From Papio anubis (lineage: Eukaryota > Chordata > Mammalia > Primates > Cercopithecidae): a stretch of 64,000 nt of DNA. Where the stretch lies: assembly GCF_008728515.1 (NCBI RefSeq), contig NC_044981.1, positions 115,724,385-115,788,384 of the forward strand, read 5' to 3'. A program made the translations under genes and the position numbers. The stretch's first letter is position 1; each line of letters opens with the position of its first letter. The notes beneath the pieces are model-generated. The model searched no databases. It saw only the letters and a list, made by a program, of their open reading frames with translations, and had not been told where the DNA came from. Positions 57,001 to 64,000 of this stretch are shown here, one piece after another.

Positions 57001-58504
57001 CCTTTATCACCTTTCCCAGAAGGCATCTAGAGTAGTTGATTTTGAGCTTGCAAAGGCTTTTAACTACTCAAGATAATTTTAGGAACTAACTATGACATAA
57101 ACCCTAAAATTCCTATTCCCTGGAAGGCAGAGACCAAGAGAAAGTACTGCTACATTGCTACAGGGTCAAGCTCCCAAAGACATAAAACAAGATGGAGAGA
57201 AACAGTGATTTTTACCATTCATTTGACCGTTTGCACAGAGAGAGAGAAGCCAGGAATTGGATTGGTAAGAAACACCCTTTTTCCAGCATGCCAGGCTTCT
57301 AGGTTCCCTTTCCCTGAGTGGCCCTAGTGACCTAGCTTGCCACACCATCGTGCTGGGGGCCAAGCCACATCAAAAAGGAAAATTCTCTTTTTTCGTTCTG
57401 GGCAGAGCAAAATACGTGTGATAAAACATAGACATTAGCCACTCTGCTTAGCAAACAATATCAAACTGGCAAGGCTTAAATTTGCCCTCAAATGGGCCCC
57501 ATCATTTTTAATCCAACATCTGACTAGGAGTTTCAATTCCTAGTCTCTGGGCAAAATGGTTGCCCTGAGTAATAGAAAACATAGGAAAGGAAAAGAAGAA
57601 AAAGGAAAGTATTGTCTGTGGCAGGGTACAGAAAGTGAAGAGCTCAGGGAGACCAGAGCAAGACCCATTCATTTTAACAACACTGAAAAGTTCAGGAGGC
57701 CACTTGTTAGTAGCGAAGGGATCTTTTTCAGCAGTTCCATCAGCTTTCAAGTTTCCCCTTTTTTGGTGGGGGGAGGAAAAAGCTTCCCATGTCCCACAAT
57801 CCTGTACATGCCTAATCCTGTCACCCACCGCCATCAGAAAAGAGTGCAAGGCAGATTATTCCAAAGAAAATAGCAGCTGACATCCCACAGTGCCAAACCC
57901 GTTCTTAGCCAGAAGGGCTCTTTACTGAGAACCCTCCTTTTTAAACATAATTTGGTGCAGTGTTGTTCATTCAGAACGTTCCACTGTAAATTATCTTTAG
58001 TAAGATTTTGCCATTTCTGTAAGACTTTGCTGCCTCCTAGGCCTAATGTATAAGCCAGAAGGAACTCAGTTTTTCAGAAATTAAGGATCCCATTTTTATC
58101 TAAAATATTGACTTTACACTCAGGTTCTCTTGAATTACTTAGTCAATGATTTTTCCTACCTATGCATGCAAGAAAAATGAAACAAAGGGTTAAACACAAA
58201 AATCCCTGTGAATATTCAAAAACCAAATTTTATAACCCCTGCAACATTACTGCTTACTACCAGTTCCTTTCTAACCCAGTCAGATGTAAGAGGCCTCTCT
58301 AACTGGATCCAAGCCAGTTAATTCCCAGATCATATCTGTTCCTGGACCTAGTTCAGTTTCTGTCACAACTCCAAACACAGTTTAGATCAGAAATTTTCTC
58401 ATAGAAACTTGGAGAGTTCAACACACAAATCCGTGGAGCTCCAAAATCCGAGAGTTTACCCATGATCCCCAGCCACTCTGAGAGATCAATGGGCACAAGT
58501 GGCA

Positions 58505-58523
58505 GATCCTACTTCTGACACTA
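58505..58523 (-). other. Primer binding site, tRNA-Leu-like
   Basis: Two bases inside the 5' LTR, the minus strand reads tagtgtcagaagtaggatc. It matches my recollection of the complement of the tRNA-Leu (CAA) 3' end at 16 of 19 positions. The tRNA identity should be checked, but the position is exactly that of a retroviral primer site. Confidence 0.72.
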
Positions 58524-58525
58524 TC

Positions 58526-58953
58526 TGATAAAAGAAAAACTTCAGATGAATTAAATTTAAAGGAGTTTAATTGAGCAATGAATTATTCATGAATCAGGCA
58601 GCCCCAAGAATCACAGCAGATTCACAGACACTCCAGGGGTGCCTCAAGGTCAGAACAAATTTATAGACAAAAAAAGTAAAGCGACATATAGGAATCAGAA
58701 GTGAGGTACAGAAACAGTGAGATTGGTTACAGCTCAACATTTGCCTTATTTGAACACAGCTTGAACATTCAGCAGTCTATGAGTAGTTGAAGTATGGACA
58801 TTGGGATTGGCCAACACTCAGCTATTGTTACAGGTGTATACTACTAATTTAGGTTTTTAATTTTGTCTGTTAAGCTAGTTTACAGTTAATCCACAAGGAC
58901 TCAACTATAGAATTACAGAGTCCTTCTCAGGTCATATTTCGTTTGCTTTAACA
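58526..58953 (-). repeat. 5' LTR of the ERV1 provirus
   Basis: On the plus strand it runs from tgataaaagaaaaacttcag to tcgtttgctttaaca. On the minus strand, in reading order, are a CCAAT box (complement of attgg at 58806-58810), a TATA-like tctataaattt (58658-58668) and an ATTAAA polyadenylation signal (complement at 58566-58571). That is the normal U3-R-U5 order. Present promoter activity is unknown. Confidence 0.92.
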
Positions 58954-58957
58954 GATC

Positions 58958-59259
58958 AAGAACACAGCATAAATTGAGGTAATATTTATTTTCTCACATG
59001 GGTAAGGTACTACTGATAAAATTTCACCCCATATGAGGTTCATTTGGGGCTTAGAAATGACAGCCTGCAGTAGCCTGTTCATTTTAAATCTTGATACTTA
59101 GAGAATGTGAATGTGATTAGTTTTGGGGCTGATGTCCTTTGAATCTACCCTGAGCCTTTCTCTGAGTACTGCATTCTCCTTTCCATTCCCAAGGAACAGC
59201 AGGCCACTGCAGGATTGTCCTGTCTTGTTTGTCCTAAACTTTCTTCTCTATAATCCAAA
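58958..59259. other. No recognised feature
   Basis: About 300 bases after the provirus with nothing recognised. Confidence 0.4.
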
Positions 59260-59650
59260 TAGCTTTTATCAGATCAAGATTCCAAAATTTCTGTTTGACT
59301 GTGTCACTCCCATACTCAAAATCTTTTCTTGACTCTCCAACTGCTTCCAGAATAAACATCCAAACCCCTTTCCTTGGAATGCAAGGTGTTGTATGGTTAT
59401 GACATTATCTATTTTTGAAGCCTAAACCTAGCCTTGAAAGTCTCTGAAATGAATCCAGTGAGATGGTCCAATTGTACCCACTTCCCCAAGCACATACACA
59501 TTTTTACTTCATATTATTCCACATCATTCCTCCAAAATAGAATGAATGTATATCTGCCTAGTGAAACCCTTTACCTATAAGTTAACTCTCAGATTCTTCA
59601 TAGCTCTCTTCTTGAACATAATATTCAGAAAAATATCTTTCCTCTTACAA
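59260..59650 (+). mobile_element. L2 3' region
   Basis: 'gactgtgtcactcccatact', 'ttgactctccaactgcttcc', 'agaataaacatccaaacccc' and 'ccttggaatgcaaggtgttg' follow the L2 block that normally reads cactcc-ctgct-aaaacc and 'ggataaagtccaaactcctt'. It then fades out. Confidence 0.7.
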
Positions 59651-59829
59651 CTCTGTGAATCTTTGTTGGAATGATTTTTATTATTTTGTAATTATTGAGC
59701 AGTGTTCCCCATGCCTCTATTTTATTAAAAAATTATGTGTAATGGAATTATTTCACCTTTAAACATTTGATACAATATTGTGAAGTTATACAAACCTATT
59801 TTTGAGTTTGTGTGTCGGCGGAAGATTTT

Positions 59830-61340
59830 AAATCAAGGTTGAATTTCTTTAATAAACACAAGGCTATTTCAGTTTTGGCAATTTGTGTTTTTGAAGGAAT
59901 TTTCCCACTTCATCTAAAGTAATGGATTTATTGGTCTAAATCTGTTAGTGTGTTTCTCTTTAAAGTCTATTTTCTACCTTTAAGTTCACTGATCATTTTT
60001 TCCGAGGCATCTAATCTGCTTGTAAGCTGATCCAGTGAATTTTTAATTTCAAATATTGCATTTTTCAGCTCTAGGCATACAATTTGGTTCTTTTTTAAGG
60101 TTTAATTTTCTTATTTCATTCATGGTTTCCTTTAAATCCTTGAACATATTTATAATAGCTTAAATACCTATTTTAATAGTTAAAAACCTATCTTGTTGAT
60201 TCATTCTCTCATAATAACTGGGTCTATTTCTTTTTTTTTTTTTTTCTTGAGATGGAATCTCTTGCCCAGGTTGGAGTGCAGTGGCACAATCTCGGCTCAC
60301 TACAGCCTCTGCCTCCCGGGCTCAAGGAATTCTCCTGCTTTAGCCTCCTGAGAAGCTGGGATTACAGGTGCCTGCCTTCACACCCAACTAATTTTTGTAT
60401 TTTTAGCAGAGATGGAGTTTCACCATGTTGGCCAGGCTGGTCTCAAACTCCTGACCTCAAGTGATCTGCCTGCCTTGGCCTCCCAAAGTGCTGGGATTAT
60501 AGGCATAAGCCACTGTGCCTGACCTATCTGGGTTTATTTTTACTGGCTGATTTTTCTTGTAATTATAGGTTATGATTTCCCACTTATTTTCATGTGAAAT
60601 ATATTTTTATTGGATGCTGGACGTGTTTGATGTTTCATTGGTGACTGTCTGGGATTTATTGTCTTCTTTTAAAGAGTATTAAGTTTATTTTGGTCAGAAA
60701 GCAACTTACTTGGGAATCAGCTTGATCTTTTCAGTGTTTGTTTTTAAGTTTAGTTAGGGCTGTTCTAGAGTATCTTTTATTGTTTTGTTAGGTTACGCCT
60801 TTTCCTAAGTCATGGCTATTCTCTAATTTCTACTGAATATCAGAGTGTACATCAAGTTCTCTTCACTCTGGTTGGTTGGAGCGTGAATGCAATCCAGCTC
60901 GGTGCAAGCTCCATTGGTTGTTGAATTTATAGTTCCTTGGCAGTTACCTCAGTCGTTAAGTGTCCCTCATCACGGACAGCTTTATTCCACCACTCAAGGT
61001 TAGCCCTGTGAAGATTTCTGGAGCGCTTGCTCTGTGTACTCCCTTCTCTCCATTTCTGTTCTGCTCTTCCAAATACCTTACCGTCTCCGAGCTCTAATGA
61101 GTGAGATATTTATGCTTTGCCTGTCTCTCTCAGAAAGCTTGGGGGATCACAGGGCTCATCTTTCTTTATTTCTCTTCTTCAGAGATCACTGCCTTGTGCT
61201 GCCTATTTTCCAGTGTCTGAAAACATTATTTTACATATTTTGTCTAGCTTTCTAGCTGTATACAACAGGAGCGTTAGTTCAGTATCAATTATTCCACGAA
61301 GGCCAAAAGTGGGGGCTCATATCCCCAAAATACAATTACT
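59830..61340 (-). mobile_element. Old L1 (L1M/HAL1-like) 5' region, antisense, split by an Alu
   Basis: The plus strand reads as antisense L1M/HAL1: 'gatccagtgaatttttaatt', 'aaatattgcatttttcagct', 'catacaatttggttcttttt', 'catggtttcctttaaatcct' before the Alu, and 'ttttattggatgctggacgt', 'ctgggatttattgtcttctt' after it. Beyond about 60900 the match is weak. The Alu separates two halves that read on continuously. Confidence 0.6.
60230..60524 (-). mobile_element. Alu (AluS-like), antisense, inserted in old L1
   Basis: It has the tail complement (T run at 60231-60245), 'gagatggaatctcttgccca', 'ggctcactacagcctctgcc', 'caccatgttggccaggctgg' and the head complement 'gccactgtgcctgacc'. The flanks ctgggtctattt (60219-60229) and ctgggtttattt (from about 60528) are a target duplication with one change. 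Confidence 0.95.
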
Positions 61341-61814
61341 TTAATCAGAATTTTTTTTAACTGGAAAGAATTTTCTTCTAGAAAATATAATTTCTAAATC
61401 AATTTTCTATGTAGCATATGCAAATACTTTCTCATTCTAAAACAAACTTATTCTATTGAATAAGTTATTTCTATGTAATTTTTAGAATTGATGACATGAT
61501 CATTGATAAGATTGGTGCATATTAAATTTTACTGGTCATAGCCTCTGCAATTTACCATGCTAATTTGCTCTGGCAGTTTACCAATGACATAATTATGGCC
61601 AAAGACGATGTTATCATTCAGTCCTTATCTTATTTAATTTTGAAATTGTTTTTTTTTTTTTTTTTCTCATCCCTTCTGAATCATGACTCTCTCCTGGTAG
61701 TCCTCCTTCCTGTTTAAAATTCTCCTTTGCTAATTTCTCTTCTTCTAATGATAACTTAGGTGTTTACGTTCTCCAGGAGTCTACTATTGAGACTTATTTT
61801 TTTTTCTTACAACC
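61341..61814. other. No recognised feature
   Basis: AT-rich, with a T run at 61650-61666. Nothing was recognised. Confidence 0.4.
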
Positions 61815-62620
61815 TGTCTCCAGGCAAGCTTATTACTCTCTGGCTTTCAACAGTCACATATGCTGATGACTTGTAAATCTGACAAATATTTTTACCCCGC
61901 TCAGGCCTCTCCCGAACTCAAGACTTATCTGTCTCAACTGTCTACTATTGAGATGCATCTCAGATGCTTCGCATGTCCTAAGCCGACACCATCTTCCACA
62001 AACCTACTTTTCCTTCTGCATTCCTCGTTTTCAGAAATTCACCAAGCTGTTCATGACACAAAACCAGGAGCCACACTGGACTTGTGTCTTTTTTTTTTCT
62101 TTCAGTTCTATTGTCTAATCATCACTAAGTCCTGAAAATTACATCACTAAGTTCTTAAACTCCACCTCTCTAGTCAGGCCCTCTTCATCTCTCATCTTGT
62201 TCTGCCGATGGTCTTGTAACGCGTGTTTGTCTACAGTTTCATACCCTCCCACAACACCCTTCACATTGCTGCCGTTGTGAGTTTCTGAGGAAGTTTGATA
62301 ATAAGCGACCCTCATCTGTTCAAAATGATCAGTTTTCCCATTTGCCTATGGATAAAGGACGAAATCCATCCTCCAAAACCCATGTTCCAGAGTGTAGCAA
62401 AGAAAGCCATCCGAATCCTGCCTCCGATCTATATTAGCTGCGACCCTCTTCCTATGCTGCAGGGAAACAAGGGCAATCACCATGAATGACAAGTTGCTGA
62501 CATTTTCTTAACATTTCTTTAATTTTTTTGCTTCTTACTACACTCTCACTCTCAACAAATATGCATAGTACAGGCACACAGTGGGTGTGTTGGGTGAACA
62601 AATGAGTGAATAAACACTGC
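61815..62620 (+). mobile_element. L2 (CR1-clade LINE), RT-derived part and 3' end
   Basis: 'atatgctgatgacttgtaaa' corresponds to the RT catalytic ADD region of L2. Downstream blocks follow in order: 'caggcctctcccgaactcaa', 'actgtctactattgagatgc', 'aaaccaggagccacactgga', 'gataaaggacgaaatccatc' and the tail 'gggtgaacaaatgagtgaat'. Stops and indels are frequent. A 91-codon frame (61860-62135) covers part of the RT remnant. Confidence 0.72.
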
Positions 62621-63129
62621 AGTAGAATTACTGTGAACATTCAGAATAGGCAGTGGAAAGCTTTTATGGTTCATTTTATATGAATATGAACGTTCTCACA
62701 TTCTTAAATTTTGCTTATATTTTAATAATAGTTATACATCTTTACTCTCAATCTGGCCCAATAAACTCATTTTGACAATTGAAACAAACCTAGAATATTT
62801 TCATTTACTATAAACATTATTTTGCGCATCTAGTTAGTTTTAGACCAGAATAAGAATCATTGATCATATATTGCTCCTTTGGCTCTTTATTTTATATATA
62901 TTATATATAAAATATATACATTTCATTTTGCATTGCTAGCTTATTTACAGTTCTTAGGATCATTTTAGAATTCTTGCTTTTCATTATTTTATTTTTTGAA
63001 ATTTTATTTTTTTTTAACAGAGTAACAAGTAAATTTGAATTTACTCAGTGAATCATTATTGTGAATTTCATAGTGATGCCTGAATTTAGTAGGCTTAGTG
63101 TCTTCAAGTGTCTATGTGTCTATGTCTTA
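62621..63129. other. AT-rich gap with TA-rich patch
   Basis: A TA-rich palindromic patch lies at 62892-62930. Otherwise nothing was recognised. Confidence 0.45.
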
Positions 63130-63886
63130 AAATTATTGTTAATAGCTTTAGGGTTATAAGTAGCTTTTGGTTACATGGATGAATTATAAAATGGTAAAGC
63201 TTGGGCTTTGGGTGAACCCATCACCCAAATAGTTGGGCACATGTACCCAACAGGTGGTTTTTCATCCCTAACTTCCCTCCCACCTTCCTCCCTTCTGAGT
63301 TTCCAGTGTCCATTATACCACGCTGTATGCCTTTGCATATCCACAGCTTAGCTTCCACTTCTAAGTGAGAACATGGCAGTATTTGTTTTTCCATTCCTAA
63401 ATTACTTTACTTATGTTAATGGTCTCCAGTTCTATCCAACTTGCTGAAAAATACATAATTTCATTATTTTTATGGCTGAGTAGTATTCCATGGTAATATA
63501 TACACCAGATATTCTTTATTCACTCATATTTTGATGGACACTTAGGTTGATTTTATATATTGGCAATTGTGAATTGTGCTGTGATAAATATAAAGGTGCA
63601 GGTGTCCTTTTGATATAATGACTTATTTTCTTTTGAGTAGATACCCAGTGGTGGGATTGCTGGATCAAATGGTAGATCTACTTTTAGTTCCTTGAGAAAT
63701 CTCCAAACTGTTTTCCATAGAAATTGTACTAATTTACATTCCTACCAGCAGCATATAAGCATTTGCTTTTCAGTACATGTGTGCCAACATCTATTGTTTT
63801 TTGACTTCTTAACAATGGCCATTCTGGCGCAGGTAAGTTGGTATTGCACTATGGTTTTAATCTGCATTTCTCTGATGATTAAAACT
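63130..63886 (-). mobile_element. L1 3' end (L1MA/L1PB-like), antisense, 5' truncated
   Basis: It has the antisense 3' UTR ('agcttttggttacatggatg', 'aacccatcacccaaatagtt', 'atgtacccaacaggtggttt') and then the antisense ORF2 end ('ctaagtgagaacatggcagt', 'tggctgagtagtattccatg', 'gatacccagtggtgggattg', 'ccattctggcgcaggtaag', 'aatctgcatttctctgatga'). It stops near 63886. Confidence 0.9.
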
Positions 63887-64000
63887 GAATAAAATGCAAA
63901 ATCTGCGCTGATGGTGTGAACACTTGGTTACAGTAAGCAAACTGATATTATGTACCTTCATTCTGTACAATTTGGCAGAGAATTTGATCAGAGGTTTTAG
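63887..64000. other. Unassigned window end
   Basis: Nothing recognised in the last 114 bases. Confidence 0.4.

Larger units (their letters stand above)
52517..58504 (-). mobile_element. Internal region of the ERV1 provirus
   Basis: About 6 kb between the polypurine tract and the primer site. The part 54900-56660 is very AT-rich with many recurring 'cctttt', 'aaacctt' and 'ttataa' motifs. The part 57000-58500 is GC-richer and would be the leader and 5' coding zone. Minus-strand frames at 57166-57363 and 57508-57849 are the longest there and show no recognisable gag motif. I cannot place RT, protease, integrase or envelope motifs. An Alu (54191-54430) and small tandem duplications (53097-53130, 54918-54974, 56758-56948) interrupt it. 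Confidence 0.75.
52070..58957 (-). mobile_element. Complete ERV1-type provirus, minus strand, coding-dead
   Basis: Two related LTRs (52074-52503 and 58526-58953) enclose about 6 kb and are flanked by gatc on both sides (52070-52073 and 58954-58957). A 4-base duplication is usual for gammaretrovirus-like ERV1 elements. On the minus strand the LTRs start TG and end CA. A tRNA-Leu-like primer site follows the 5' LTR and a polypurine tract precedes the 3' LTR. I found no gag, pol or env frame in the internal part; every frame is short. It may be a non-autonomous member or simply old. An Alu sits inside. Confidence 0.9.

Noticed and set aside
62892..62930. TA-rich palindrome considered as a hairpin element
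   Set aside because: It is low-complexity TA sequence, for which self-complementarity is expected by chance.

Overview
The window looks like non-coding nuclear DNA of a catarrhine primate. It is AT-rich and crowded with primate and older mammalian interspersed repeats: Alu, L1PA-type L1, MADE1, MaLR LTRs, MIR, L2, L3/CR1 and Tigger. One AluY inside an L1 (38369-38714) carries sequence states that I remember as typical of Old World monkey AluY subfamilies rather than human AluY. A macaque, baboon or guenon-type genome is therefore the best guess. I found no host exon, rRNA, functional tRNA, CRISPR array or bacterial-type gene. The open reading frames present are short and are nearly all chance frames or antisense shadows of transposons.

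Layout. 1-8.6 kb: mostly single-copy AT-rich DNA with a CA repeat, an ancient antisense repeat, MIR and L2 pieces and one MADE1 palindrome (2755-2819). 8.7-11.4 kb: an old Alu, then a complete MaLR (MST/THE1-like) LTR-internal-LTR element on the minus strand. 11.4-17.9 kb: single-copy DNA, an antisense L1 3' end, and L2. 17.9-19.3 kb: an L1 inserted by twin priming, with its 5' part inverted and an 11-base target duplication. 20.4-25.2 kb: a palindromic MITE, a MIR, and a decayed old L1. 25.2-29.3 kb: a small GC-rich, CpG-containing patch with an NRF1-like palindrome, abutting an MLT1 LTR, then more MaLR LTRs, a compound CT/TA microsatellite, and antisense L2. 31.0-32.1 kb: a Tigger-like DNA transposon with decayed terminal inverted repeats. 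32.6-39.4 kb: a full-length but dead L1 with matching target duplications and the AluY insertion. 41.0-46.8 kb: a strong short hairpin, an MLT1 LTR, an old L1 3' end with a TA/CA microsatellite, a second Tigger-type element, two Alus, and an L3/CR1 remnant. 47-51 kb: MIR and L2, including a three-level nest of MIR, MADE1 and Alu. 52.07-58.96 kb: a complete ERV1-type provirus on the minus strand, with two LTRs of about 430 bp, a 4-base target duplication, a tRNA-Leu-like primer site and a polypurine tract, but no recognisable gag, pol or env frame. 59-64 kb: L2, an old antisense L1 split by an Alu, L2 with a reverse-transcriptase-derived part, and an antisense L1 3' end.

There are no operons or pathways here. 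The content is a record of repeated insertion. The items most worth a second look are the ERV1 provirus and its tRNA-like internal segment, the nested MADE1, the GC-rich patch at 25.2-25.6 kb, the hairpin at 41.04 kb and the twin-primed L1. Repeat family names come from memory of consensus sequences and were not checked by alignment.
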